Source of the DNA: JBGAWK01 sp044227665
GTDB taxonomy: Bacteria > Bacteroidota > Bacteroidia > Chitinophagales > JADIYW01
Direction of reading: 5' to 3'
Assembly: GCA_044227665.1 (NCBI GenBank)
Contig: JBGAWK010000005.1
Location: 22,302-86,301 of the forward strand
DNA length: 64,000 nt
Below are positions 19,068-27,929 of this stretch, piece by piece. The position numbers and the translations under genes are program-made. The stretch's first letter is position 1. The number at the start of each line of letters is the position of its first letter. Under the pieces are notes generated by a model. The model did no database searches and was not told the DNA's origin. It saw only the letters and a list, made by a program, of their open reading frames with translations.

Positions 19068-20161
19068 GTGCTGTCATTACTATCAGCTATAGATTTTCTA
19101 TATTTTTCTACAAGTGGATTCATAATATTAAACCATAGAGGCGGAAACAAGGAAAGCACCATCATCGCAGGATATCCTGTGGGCATCTGTGGTGCATTGC
19201 CAAAATGTCTCAAAATCTGATATTTTCTTCCAGAATTGTAATGGTGGTCGCTATGTCGGGTAAGTTCAAATAAGAATATTCTTCCCATCTCGTGATTAGA
19301 ATTCCAAGAATGATGAGGCTGCACTTTCTCAAATCTGTCAGGAGAAATCTCTACACGCTCAAGACCATAATGTTCTATGTAATTCACGGTTTCTAATAGA
19401 AGAGCACCTATAAGCGCACTGATACAAAACCCTGATAATGCTTTCATCCCAGCCCAATAGCTGCCACCGACATAGGAAAACACCCCGAAAATAAAAATAC
19501 AAAATAGCGTTTGAATCACCGTAAACCTTATCATCTCATTCTCCCAAGACAAGATTGACTTCCCTGATTTTCGTAGGCGATGATGCTCCAAATGCCAAGC
19601 CGACAGCCAACTTCCGCTTATTGTCCTGAAATAGTATGTATATATAGGTTCGTTGAGCCGTGACGTTGCTGGATCGTGACGTGTAGCAATATTCTTGTGA
19701 TGCCCCCTATTATGTTCTATAAAAAAGTGCATATACAAAGAGGTAAGTAATAGTGCCTTTGACATTGATTGCTCATAAGGTTTTGAGCGATGTCCTAGTT
19801 CATGACCTAAGTTAATGCCTACTACACCACATCCTATGCCCATAGCGGTCGTGATGCCTACTGCTTCTAATAAACTAAGCGGTTGCACTGCCATCTTGTA
19901 ACAATACCAAAATAAGAATACATACAAAAACGGAACAAATAGATATAGTAAAATATCATAATAAGGGTCTTTTCTCTCTAAGGCCTCTTGTTCTTTAGTA
20001 AGATTTACTGTAGTTCCTTTCGAAAATAATTCCACCGTAGGAATAAATCCGAAAGCAAAAAGCAAGGTAAAGTATGTCCACCAACCACTTCCTAAAAAGG
20101 AAATCAATATTACCGTAGGTAATATGATTACAGGCACTAGATACACTAATTTTCTTTTCAT
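19034..20161 (-). CDS. alkB: AlkB-type membrane-bound non-haem di-iron alkane 1-monooxygenase
   Basis: The integral membrane oxygenase hydroxylates terminal methyl groups of alkanes or related acyl/alkyl chains. The eight-histidine signature is complete: HELGH at residues 120-124, EHNRGHHK at 149-156 and RHSDHHYNSGRKYQ at 302-315, with NYIEHYGL at 260-267. Several transmembrane helices are visible. Start: a longer frame begins at 20251, but the -7 box at 20179-20186 lies inside it, so ATG at 20161 (MKRKLVYLV) is chosen, giving 375 residues. No rubredoxin or rubredoxin reductase gene is in the window. The divergent TetR gene is the likely regulator. The physiological substrate is unknown. Confidence 0.9.
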   Translation of the reverse strand: MKRKLVYLVPVIILPTVILISFLGSGWWTYFTLLFAFGFIPTVELFSKGTTVNLTKEQEALERKDPYYDILLYLFVPFLYVFLFWYCYKMAVQPLSLLEAVGITTAMGIGCGVVGINLGHELGHRSKPYEQSMSKALLLTSLYMHFFIEHNRGHHKNIATRHDPATSRLNEPIYTYYFRTISGSWLSAWHLEHHRLRKSGKSILSWENEMIRFTVIQTLFCIFIFGVFSYVGGSYWAGMKALSGFCISALIGALLLETVNYIEHYGLERVEISPDRFEKVQPHHSWNSNHEMGRIFLFELTRHSDHHYNSGRKYQILRHFGNAPQMPTGYPAMMVLSLFPPLWFNIMNPLVEKYRKSIADSNDSTYPGIEEISLA

Positions 20162-20178
20162 ACCTATTATATTTATAT

Positions 20179-20235
20179 CAAAATTAATAAATAATTTCAT
20201 TACTAAACTAAAAAATACATAATAGTTTACTTTCG
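20179..20235. promoter_or_regulatory. alkB/tetR divergent promoter region with inverted-repeat candidate operator
   Basis: Minus-strand -7 box TAATTTTG at 20186-20179 serves alkB. Plus-strand TACTTTCG at 20228-20235 (one mismatch) serves tetR. Between them lies an inverted repeat, TAAACTA (20204-20210), 12-nt spacer, TAGTTTA (20223-20229), which would overlap both promoters. It is a plausible site for the TetR-type protein; this is inference from position and symmetry only. Confidence 0.4.
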
Positions 20236-20254
20236 TCGAAAAATTTAACATTGC

Positions 20255-20932
20255 ATGGGTAGAAAATCTTTAGATAAGGCGCGCAGCCAAGATGTAAAAA
20301 AACAGACACGTATTGTAGAAAAAGTATTGCCTTTCGTACTCATGAACGGCATAAAATTTTATACAATAGATGAGTTAGCAAAAATCGCAAGTATCAGTAA
20401 AGCAACATTTTATCAGCAGTTTCCATCCAAAGATGATTTAATAGCCGCCATTGTAGATTATGTATTGCAAGATATATTGAATATAGAAAAGGTATTAAAT
20501 AATAAGGACATGGATGTCATAGAAAAGTATTTTACGGCTATAGGGATATTTTTTCAAAGTACACAAGGTCTCAGCACCTCTTTTTTGTCAGATATAAAAA
20601 CTACTACCCCCAAAGTATGGGACAAGATAGAGCAATTCATTATGTATTGTAGTCAGCTGATAGCTATGGTTTATGATGAAGGCAAAGCTAGCGGCGTATT
20701 TAGGGATGTAAACACAGAGTTTCTCATGAGTACAGACAAGCTCTTCTTTTTGCACTTGAGCGACCCCGATTTTTTACAACAGTCGGGGCTAAATTTTCAG
20801 GCTGCCTTTAATGAATATTTCAGGCTGAAATGCTATGCCTTGATAGTGTACAAAACGGAAGAGGATAATACAAAGATAGAAAACTTGATACAGCGTTTTT
20901 TAGTTAGCTATACTCAAAATTTCAAGTCATAA
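20255..20932 (+). CDS. TetR-family transcriptional regulator
   Basis: A 225-residue all-helical protein with the TetR N-terminal DNA-binding domain: residues about 12-60, with the helix-turn-helix TIDELAKIASISKATFYQQF followed by SKDDLIAAIVDYVL. The C-terminal ligand domain has no recognisable signature. It is divergent from the AlkB-like oxygenase with a 93-nt gap, the classic arrangement for a repressor of the neighbouring gene. The first residues are basic (MGRKSLDKARSQDVKKQTR). Its 3' end overlaps the convergent glycosyltransferase gene by 19 nt. Confidence 0.92.
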   Translation: MGRKSLDKARSQDVKKQTRIVEKVLPFVLMNGIKFYTIDELAKIASISKATFYQQFPSKDDLIAAIVDYVLQDILNIEKVLNNKDMDVIEKYFTAIGIFFQSTQGLSTSFLSDIKTTTPKVWDKIEQFIMYCSQLIAMVYDEGKASGVFRDVNTEFLMSTDKLFFLHLSDPDFLQQSGLNFQAAFNEYFRLKCYALIVYKTEEDNTKIENLIQRFLVSYTQNFKS

Positions 20933-22992
20933 ACTGCCGCACCACGTTGTGCTTCCGAAGCAATAGGTGAGTCGGGATTATAGCCAAATTGTATAGTGTT
21001 CTGCCCTGGAGACAGCCACTCAGCACTAATAGGCAATGAGACGTCACCACGTTGTTCTGCATTATTTTTTGGCAAATATATGCTGTGTTTGCTATTGATT
21101 ACAGCGATAACTTCTTGATCATTATCTATGCCTTCTGCCGTAATGAGAAGATTTATTCCTTGAGGAGGAATCGCACCTAGGCTAAAATTCAGTGGACTGC
21201 CTGCCATTTGGTTGTCGTTTTTCCCCAACACCATGACAAAGTTTTGTGTAGCTTGTGGATTGTCTTTATCCCAACTGAAGAAATCAACAGAGCCATCCGC
21301 AGAACTATTGAAGTGATGATGCATATTTTTGAATACAAAATCCCGGCATTTAGGATCTGTGGTAACATTATATAGGTAGTAGTCAGAAATTAGCCACCCT
21401 CTTTGGTTGGTGTTAAAAGTCTTTACCAAGTCTTCATAATTGGTTGCGCCATTGCCTTTGGCATCGCGCTGAGGTGGAGAGAACGGTATCCATTGCCTAG
21501 AGGCTTTATCGTAAGATTGCTGTCTCCACCATAGATTGTTGTCCCTTTGCAGGTAGAAGGTGGTAGCCCAAGGTCCGGTGGTGAGAACGATATCTTCCTT
21601 TTTTATTTTTTTTGCCACCTGTTCCAAAGCCTCATTCCATGAGGTAAAATACCATACAGATAGCTCTTGAGGTACAACCTGTCCCTGCTTTTTTGTGTTC
21701 ACCAAAGCAACGCTTTTTTGTGCTGGCACATATAGATAGAGCATCGGTAAAGCCATTGCAACAGCCATTACGGATTTATTTACAGGAATAAATTTTTGTA
21801 TCCAATATAGTACTTCGTAAAAAAATATGGCTATACTTATTAATACAAAAGGGTAGATATAATACATATAACGTGGTAGATTAGGCTCTCTATAGATGTA
21901 GCTCATAACCAAAAAGGGTATCCAAAAGGATAGCAATATGATGGCTGTAGAAAATTGTTTGCGCAAGAGTGGTAACAAAGCACCGTACATACCTAGCAGA
22001 TAATATTTAGGCATATCCGTAGAAAAAACCTTGGTATAAAAATCTCTGACAAAATTTTTCTCCTCCCCATTGTATTTTTCTTTTATAAGATCCCAGTTTG
22101 GCAATACCCAATCCGTATTCGCTGCCACTACAAATTTGAGTAAAATACTTTGAAGCAAGGGCTTACCTTGGGGCGTGAGCATCAAAAACATGATAGCCAT
22201 ACCTATCCCACCGAGGAAGACATGTATTTGCTTAAATTTATGTTCTTTTCGCATAAAAGCTGTTAATAGACCATTCATAAATATCAGCGTGATCATGGGA
22301 AATGCCATAATAAAGGCAAGAGGGTGGGCGCTCAAATCCAAAAATAGACCTATAGGCAGCAATATCAACGGTACAAGGCTAAAGCCCCATTGTTGCGACC
22401 ACGATGGATTAAGACGCTGCAAGGGATCTGTTTTTTTTGGAAAAAATGCCCATACAAAAAGAATTATCAATAGCACATTGAAAAATCCAAAAATGGCATA
22501 ATTTCTAGCTATGCGGCCCCAGAATGTGGCATAAAGACTTACAGAAAATAGTAACGATGAAAATATACCTACATAGCTATTGAAAAGCCTCTTTGCCAAA
22601 TAGTATATTAAAGGTATAGTGGCTACACCGTAGATAACGCTGGGAATTCGGGCTATAGCACCACTAATACCAAAAAGCTTAAAAAAGGGTATAATACTGA
22701 AAGTAAGCAAGTACCCCATCTTGTCTTCCTGAAGATAGGGCTTACCTTGTACGGCATGAAGGGCATCATTACAATGTACAAACTCATCTACCCATAGGCT
22801 CAAAAAACCCAGTCGCTGCATTCGAAAAATAAATACTACAATACTTAGTCCCAAAATAAGATATAACCCATATTTATCTAAGGTGTGGAGTATGCTTTGC
22901 AGCACATCTTCTCGGGGTGAGGAGGATATATTTTTCGGTGTTGCAGGAGCTACAGATTTTCCCGAGGGCTTGATTGTCTTTGGTTTAGACAT
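20914..22992 (-). CDS. GT39/ArnT-like polytopic glycosyltransferase (PMT_2 family)
   Basis: The 692-residue membrane protein has a basic, Pro-rich cytoplasmic start (MSKPKTIKPSGKSV) and about ten or more transmembrane helices. The first periplasmic loop carries LGFLSLWVDEFVHCND, the Asp-Glu motif used by GT-C enzymes that transfer sugars from polyprenyl-phosphate donors. ARIPSVIYGVATIPLIYYLA follows, as in the PMT_2/ArnT family. The C-terminal ~240 residues form a soluble periplasmic domain. The divergent neighbour encodes a polyprenyl-phosphate-sugar synthase-like GT2, which could supply its donor. The acceptor (protein, lipid A or glycan) cannot be told from sequence. Confidence 0.85.
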   Translation of the reverse strand: MSKPKTIKPSGKSVAPATPKNISSSPREDVLQSILHTLDKYGLYLILGLSIVVFIFRMQRLGFLSLWVDEFVHCNDALHAVQGKPYLQEDKMGYLLTFSIIPFFKLFGISGAIARIPSVIYGVATIPLIYYLAKRLFNSYVGIFSSLLFSVSLYATFWGRIARNYAIFGFFNVLLIILFVWAFFPKKTDPLQRLNPSWSQQWGFSLVPLILLPIGLFLDLSAHPLAFIMAFPMITLIFMNGLLTAFMRKEHKFKQIHVFLGGIGMAIMFLMLTPQGKPLLQSILLKFVVAANTDWVLPNWDLIKEKYNGEEKNFVRDFYTKVFSTDMPKYYLLGMYGALLPLLRKQFSTAIILLSFWIPFLVMSYIYREPNLPRYMYYIYPFVLISIAIFFYEVLYWIQKFIPVNKSVMAVAMALPMLYLYVPAQKSVALVNTKKQGQVVPQELSVWYFTSWNEALEQVAKKIKKEDIVLTTGPWATTFYLQRDNNLWWRQQSYDKASRQWIPFSPPQRDAKGNGATNYEDLVKTFNTNQRGWLISDYYLYNVTTDPKCRDFVFKNMHHHFNSSADGSVDFFSWDKDNPQATQNFVMVLGKNDNQMAGSPLNFSLGAIPPQGINLLITAEGIDNDQEVIAVINSKHSIYLPKNNAEQRGDVSLPISAEWLSPGQNTIQFGYNPDSPIASEAQRGAAVYDLKF

Positions 22993-23023
22993 ATTGTTAA
23001 TATTTTAGATGCGGTTTACTTTC

Positions 23024-23031
23024 CAAAACTA
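23024..23031 (-). promoter_or_regulatory. -7 promoter box TAGTTTTG for the GT39-like gene
   Basis: Exact TAnnTTTG match on the minus strand, 31 nt upstream of the ATG at 22992, in the 64-nt divergent gap. Confidence 0.45.
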
Positions 23032-23056
23032 TTAATATTACTTCAAATTTTATCTG

Positions 23057-23800
23057 TTGAAACAAAGAATATTTTTGATGCTGCCAGCATACAACGAGGC
23101 TGCCACGCTCCCTAGTCTGTTGAAGCGCATAGATAGGGTAAATACCAATACGGGAATGAATATAGAAGTAATGGTAATCAATGATGGGAGTACAGATAAT
23201 ACTTCTGAGTTAGCTAAGGATTTTAAGGGAGAGACATTGGAAGTAAAAGTTCATGATGTCATCCCCAATAGGGGGCTTGCTAATGGTATGCGTGTGGGCC
23301 TTACTATGGGCGCAGAATTATTAGACGACAATGATATCATCATTGCCATGGATGCAGACGACAGTCACCAGCCAGGGCTTATGGTGCGCATGATACAGCA
23401 GATTAACGAAGGCTCAGATATAGTTATAGCCTCTCGCTATCAAAGAGGTGCTAGAATATTGGGGTTGAGTCGCTTCAGAGAATTTCTAAGTGCTGGTGCC
23501 GGCATACTCTATCGCATATTTATAGGCATAAGAGGGGTAAAAGATTATACCTGTGGCTATAGAGCCTATCGCGCATCCCTAATAAAAGAGGCACTACAGC
23601 ACTATGGCGATAAGTTTATAGAACAACAAGGATTTGGGTGTATGGCAGAAATTTTGATTAAATTGCACAAATTCAATCCTGTAGTACATGAATTGCCTAT
23701 GATACTGCGCTATGACTTCAAGCTGAGTGACAGCAAAATGCAGTTGGCTAAAACAATAAAACAATCTTTGCAATTGATTATACAATCCAGAAAGTACTAA
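23057..23800 (+). CDS. GT2 family glycosyltransferase, polyprenyl-phosphate sugar synthase-like
   Basis: GT-A fold enzyme resembling dolichyl-phosphate mannosyltransferase. Motifs: nucleotide-binding LPAYNEAATLPSLL (about residues 9-22), VMVINDGSTDNT, IIIAMDADDSHQPG (the DxD-type metal motif), RGLANGMRVGL and a CGYRAYRASL acceptor-loop segment. It probably makes a polyprenyl-phosphate-linked hexose on the cytoplasmic face for a GT-C enzyme such as the divergent GT39-like protein. There is no ATG at the natural N-terminus: TTG at 23057 gives MKQRIFLMLPAYNEA, needed for the first beta-strand. The first in-frame ATG (23078) would cut into that strand, so TTG is the likely start. Confidence 0.88.
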   Translation: MKQRIFLMLPAYNEAATLPSLLKRIDRVNTNTGMNIEVMVINDGSTDNTSELAKDFKGETLEVKVHDVIPNRGLANGMRVGLTMGAELLDDNDIIIAMDADDSHQPGLMVRMIQQINEGSDIVIASRYQRGARILGLSRFREFLSAGAGILYRIFIGIRGVKDYTCGYRAYRASLIKEALQHYGDKFIEQQGFGCMAEILIKLHKFNPVVHELPMILRYDFKLSDSKMQLAKTIKQSLQLIIQSRKY

Positions 23801-23847
23801 TACACATAAGAAGAAAAGTAAGCACTACGTTATCTCTGCTTTTAGTG

Positions 23848-23855
23848 TAGTTTTG
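23848..23855 (+). promoter_or_regulatory. -7 promoter box TAGTTTTG before wecB
   Basis: Exact TAnnTTTG match ending 9 nt before the ATG at 23865. It predicts a leader of only a few bases and overlaps the TTG at 23853, which is therefore not the start. Confidence 0.45.
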
Positions 23856-23864
23856 TACAGAACG

Positions 23865-24989
23865 ATGAAAACTATACTATTTGTTTTTGGCACTCGCCCC
23901 GAAGCCATCAAGATGGCATCACTCATAAAAGCTTTTCGTCAGGATGACGCTTTTGAAGTAAAAATTGCCGTGACTGCGCAACATCGTGAGATGCTAGATC
24001 AGGTGTTGGAGTTCTTTTCTATAACTCCCGACTACGACCTCAACCTCATGCGCCCTAATCAGACGCTCTTCCATATCACGGCAGATGTGTTGATGCAAAT
24101 TCAAGAAATCTATGATGATGCTAAGCCAGACATGGTTTTCGTGCAGGGCGATACTACCACAGTATTTGCAGGCGCTCTTGCCGCTTTTTACAAAAAAATA
24201 AAAATTGCGCATGTGGAGGCGGGATTGCGTAGTCACAATAAATATAGCCCATTTCCAGAAGAAATGAATAGGCTTTTGACTAGCAGGCTTGCAGATATTC
24301 ATCTTGCGCCTACACCTACTGCTGCCGACAATTTGTGGAAAGAGGGGATTACAGAAGATATCTATATCACAGGGAATACCGTCATTGATGCTTTGTTTTT
24401 GGGTTTGGACATGCTCAAAGACAATGAAAAGCCCTATAAGGACTTCTTTGAAAATATAGATTTTAGTAAAAAAATCATCTTGGTCACCTGCCATCGCAGG
24501 GAGAATTTTGGTGCACCCTTTAGAGATATTTGTCAGGCATTGCTAGATATTGTAGAAGCACATACAGATGTACAAATAATATATCCAGTTCACCTCAATC
24601 CCAATATCAAAGAAGTAGCACACACCCTTCTGTTACATCCTAGAATAAAACTCATTACGCCTTTGGAATATCCTTATTTACTTTGGTTGATGCATAAGAG
24701 CTATCTTATCCTCACCGACAGTGGAGGAATTCAGGAGGAAGGACCTTCATTAGGCAAGCCAATATTGGTGCTGCGCGAAGTAACGGAACGACAAGAAGGT
24801 ATAGATGCAGGTACCGCGATTTTAGTAGGTACAGATAGGGAATATATTTTCAGTAATGCACATCGTTTACTTAGTGATAATTTAGCCTATGAAAGTATGG
24901 CAAAAGCAGTCAACCCCTATGGTGATGGTACTTCAGCGACACAAACAGTAGAGATAGTTAAGGCTTGGTTTGAAAAAAATCATCCCTAA
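23865..24989 (+). CDS. wecB: UDP-N-acetylglucosamine 2-epimerase (non-hydrolysing)
   Basis: Interconverts UDP-GlcNAc and UDP-ManNAc for surface polysaccharide synthesis. The 374-residue length is normal. Motifs: FGTRPEAIKMASLI at the N-terminus, VTAQHREMLDQVLEFF, VQGDTTTVFAGALAAFY, IAHVEAGLRSHNKYSPFPEE, TCHRRENFG, HLNPNI and LTDSGGIQEEGPSLGKPILV, all diagnostic of the family. It follows the GT2 gene on the same strand but has its own promoter box. It is convergent with the GT-C-like gene with a 7-nt gap. Confidence 0.96.
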   Translation: MKTILFVFGTRPEAIKMASLIKAFRQDDAFEVKIAVTAQHREMLDQVLEFFSITPDYDLNLMRPNQTLFHITADVLMQIQEIYDDAKPDMVFVQGDTTTVFAGALAAFYKKIKIAHVEAGLRSHNKYSPFPEEMNRLLTSRLADIHLAPTPTAADNLWKEGITEDIYITGNTVIDALFLGLDMLKDNEKPYKDFFENIDFSKKIILVTCHRRENFGAPFRDICQALLDIVEAHTDVQIIYPVHLNPNIKEVAHTLLLHPRIKLITPLEYPYLLWLMHKSYLILTDSGGIQEEGPSLGKPILVLREVTERQEGIDAGTAILVGTDREYIFSNAHRLLSDNLAYESMAKAVNPYGDGTSATQTVEIVKAWFEKNHP

Positions 24990-24996
24990 CTTGTGA

Positions 24997-26616
24997 CTAA
25001 AGACTTCGGATATAAATAACAAAATTCTTTGCTTCCAAACAAGTATCAATGGATAGAGGAATATATTTATAGCCATACTGCTCGGGATTTGTTCTGAAAT
25101 TTTGGAATGTGCTATCCTCTCGGTATTGCCGAATACGGCACATAGCTTCCGAACAATATATGATATCCACTTTTTCTTCTTTGATATATCTGGTAAATTC
25201 AGGACTAAAGTTTTTGGCAAAAGGATTTGACCATTTCCAAGATTTATTTAAGTAAAAATTGATACCGCCTTCCACATCTAGCAAGCATAAATTTTCTCTT
25301 TCCTGATATTTTAGAAGTTTATAATAGGCTATCTTATTTGGCGTGGGAATACAACGAGATGTCTCTATATGCCACGGATTCCCCAACGGGTAGTTTTGTA
25401 TATTCCATAAGAAAAAAATACTGAAACAGGATATGCCGGCTATTGTAGATTCCATTAATTTGGGGAGCTGTATCAGGCGAAGTAAAGGCAATAGCAGATA
25501 TAAGAATAGAGGTAAAAAAACGATAAGATAGTGAGGATTCGGTCTCATCACTATACAGGCTATAAGGGTGGGCATAAAGAGTACCAAAGGCAGGAATCCA
25601 TATAATGATTGTAGTTTGTCCTTTTTTGCCAAAAAATCTTTAATCAATAGAAATATACAAAGTAAGAATAATACAATTCCGGCTACTATCAGGATAGAGG
25701 AAGTTGGCATCCATAATTTTTCTGCCAATAACCATCCCGATAGAAGTGTAAAACATTGGGTGACAAATTCGACAATATTTAATCTAATATGCATTAAAAA
25801 TTCGTGAGGATTTGCAGCAAGCGCCTGACTGATTTTTTTTACTTCTCCAAAGTAGGAATAAAAAACAGACATATAATCTACGGCATCTGTGATAGGGGTA
25901 TCTTCATAAATACATTTGTTAGCTACAAATTGCTGTGCAAATGCTATAATACTTCTGCCCCCTCTTAAAGGACTAAGTAAAAGATAATACAAGACCAAAA
26001 AAGGCATCAGTAAGCCCCCTCTTAATATAAATATCCTATACTTCTTCTGAATAAAAAGATATAGAAAGTATATACATACATATAGTATACAGCTTAGGTG
26101 AAACTCTGGGCGTACATAACCTAATACGAAGGATATGGCACACAGAATAAGTAATTGTTTCTCAATATTTCCTTTGTATCTTTCGTATATAATTAAGCCC
26201 ATAAAGATAATTGCAACCGAAAAATGCCCAATTTTAGACCAATTGTCAAAGAATAAATTATAGGGTGAAATAAAGAAAAATAAGGCCACAAGAAAACATA
26301 ACCACGCATCTAGTTTCTTACTTTGTAGAAAATAGTACAAAGCAATAGTAGGCAGCATGATAAGAAATGAGTAAGCCAGAAAGTAGGTTTCCCATTTGGA
26401 TTTTGTCAACCAAAAAACGCAGCGAAAAAACAAGGAATATAATGGGCCATATCCAGGTAAAAATATTCTTGGAAGCTGCAATCCCAAACGTAGATAATGT
26501 GTGTCATCAGCCAATTGCACATCTATATAATGGTACACCTGATATGCACCAAAGCCTACGCAGCATAGCAGCATAATAAGATAGATTTTTTTTATCCAGA
26601 AGTCCTGAGCCTTCAT
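24997..26616 (-). CDS. Polytopic membrane protein, probable GT-C-type glycosyltransferase
   Basis: The 539-residue protein has about ten or more transmembrane helices. The first periplasmic loop has VQLADDTHYLRLGLQLPR, where the acidic pair matches the GT-C catalytic loop position, and the helices resemble the glycosyltransferase 39 / dolichyl-P-Man transferase fold. A small soluble C-terminal domain has Cys residues (YCSEAMCRIRQY). It begins 6 nt after the stop of the acyltransferase gene and is co-transcribed with it. Enzyme class is inferred from topology and the acidic loop; donor and acceptor are unknown. Confidence 0.65.
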   Translation of the reverse strand: MKAQDFWIKKIYLIMLLCCVGFGAYQVYHYIDVQLADDTHYLRLGLQLPRIFLPGYGPLYSLFFRCVFWLTKSKWETYFLAYSFLIMLPTIALYYFLQSKKLDAWLCFLVALFFFISPYNLFFDNWSKIGHFSVAIIFMGLIIYERYKGNIEKQLLILCAISFVLGYVRPEFHLSCILYVCIYFLYLFIQKKYRIFILRGGLLMPFLVLYYLLLSPLRGGRSIIAFAQQFVANKCIYEDTPITDAVDYMSVFYSYFGEVKKISQALAANPHEFLMHIRLNIVEFVTQCFTLLSGWLLAEKLWMPTSSILIVAGIVLFLLCIFLLIKDFLAKKDKLQSLYGFLPLVLFMPTLIACIVMRPNPHYLIVFLPLFLYLLLPLLRLIQLPKLMESTIAGISCFSIFFLWNIQNYPLGNPWHIETSRCIPTPNKIAYYKLLKYQERENLCLLDVEGGINFYLNKSWKWSNPFAKNFSPEFTRYIKEEKVDIIYCSEAMCRIRQYREDSTFQNFRTNPEQYGYKYIPLSIDTCLEAKNFVIYIRSL

Positions 26617-26622
26617 ACCTCC

Positions 26623-27837
26623 TTACGATTGTGTTGGTGTGTTTTGTGTTTTTACTTTTGCCTTGGCATCCATCTTTTCTTTTAATCTTAGAAAATAACT
26701 TTCAAAATATTGGAAGCTGCAATGGGTTACTAATAATAGGATAGTCCAATAGATAATTAACGCTAGTAATTCTAGCCAAATATTTGAAGATACCAAGCCT
26801 ACTAATTTGAACTTTTTGAGCAGTAGATACATCACACCTACTAGAGGAAGGTGATAGATATATAGACCATAAGAAATTTTGCCTAAATAACAGAATACTT
26901 TATTTTCGAATATAGGCTTATAGTACTGCCCTTTGATAAAAGCCATTACAGAGAAATAACTCAAAACATTTACCAGCGTGAAGAGGTAGATATATTGCTG
27001 ATTATAAATTATCCATTGTTCAATATGCCCGCCTCCGGTAATATCTCGAAAACGCAAACCCGACATGCTTGCGATATATAGCTGAACCGCATAGTTTAGC
27101 ACCAACATCCCCAAGAGCAGCAGAGTCCATCTGTCGGCACGTTTTTGCTTCTGCAAATCTGCAGTGCCTAGTAATACACCAAAGCCTAAGCTGTCCAATT
27201 GCAAAGGCGTAAGGTGGTAAAGATTCATAGAGACCCAAGCCTTGTCAGGATTTATACTCATAAGATGGTGATAACCCCATATTCTTGCCAAAGGCATAAC
27301 TATAATGATAAATAAAATTACTCTGCGTAAATTTTTTACAGACAAAAAATATACAAAAAAAGGAAATACTAAGTAAAATTGCTCTTCTACAGATAGAGAC
27401 CACGTATGCCCGAATATCGGAGTACTCAGCGTGTTGCCACCCCGTAATTGTTCTACATAAGGCATAAAATTATAAGTATAAGTAATCAGATACCAGAAGT
27501 TTCGCTTCACCTCCCCGAATTCCCTAGCCCAATAAGGATTGTTTTTTACAATAAAATATACCACCCCCCAAAAGAGGATGAAGGCAAAATATACAGGAAA
27601 TATGCGGTAGGCTCTTTTGGTATAAAATCTCTTTAAGAAAGTTCTTACAGGATATTTGGCCTTCTCATTAATGAGGATGCGAGTAATTAAGAATCCTGAC
27701 ATGACAAAAAAGTACTGAAGCCATTCCCATCCTGCAGGAGAATTAAATGTAGGAAAAGGCCAGTGAAACATGACTACTATGGAGCATCCAATGCCTCTGA
27801 TAGCATCCAATGGCTTTATATATCCCAATTTTGACAT
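26623..27837 (-). CDS. Acyltransferase 3 family (OafA/YrhL-type) membrane protein
   Basis: The 404-residue protein with ten or so transmembrane helices starts with the acyltransferase-3 signature: LDAIRGIGCSIVVMFHW (about residues 9-25; the catalytic His is in FHW), then FFVMSGFLITRILI and FLKRFYTKRAYRIFPVYF. A second signature, FGHTWSLSVEEQFYLVFPF, is present. Such proteins O-acetylate or otherwise acylate surface glycans, peptidoglycan or lipids. It leads a two-gene operon with the GT-C-like protein, so the pair probably modifies a surface glycan. A near-consensus -7 box (TAGCTTTA) lies on the minus strand at 27852-27845. Confidence 0.94.
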   Translation of the reverse strand: MSKLGYIKPLDAIRGIGCSIVVMFHWPFPTFNSPAGWEWLQYFFVMSGFLITRILINEKAKYPVRTFLKRFYTKRAYRIFPVYFAFILFWGVVYFIVKNNPYWAREFGEVKRNFWYLITYTYNFMPYVEQLRGGNTLSTPIFGHTWSLSVEEQFYLVFPFFVYFLSVKNLRRVILFIIIVMPLARIWGYHHLMSINPDKAWVSMNLYHLTPLQLDSLGFGVLLGTADLQKQKRADRWTLLLLGMLVLNYAVQLYIASMSGLRFRDITGGGHIEQWIIYNQQYIYLFTLVNVLSYFSVMAFIKGQYYKPIFENKVFCYLGKISYGLYIYHLPLVGVMYLLLKKFKLVGLVSSNIWLELLALIIYWTILLLVTHCSFQYFESYFLRLKEKMDAKAKVKTQNTPTQS

Positions 27838-27917
27838 GACCGTGTAAAGCTAAGTATAATTTTATGAGTACTTATTCATATTTTGAGGGGCATGAAAAAT
27901 TTCCATAATTAAAGACG

Positions 27918-27925
27918 TAATTTTG
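27918..27925 (+). promoter_or_regulatory. -7 promoter box TAATTTTG immediately before the aminotransferase ATG
   Basis: Exact TAnnTTTG match ending 4 nt before the ATG at 27930; it predicts a leaderless transcript. -33 sequence is weak. Confidence 0.5.
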
Positions 27926-27929
27926 TGGA

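Noticed and set aside
20162..20251. Longer N-terminus for the AlkB-type oxygenase
   Set aside because: The extra 30 residues cover the -7 box and the inverted repeat shared with the tetR promoter.
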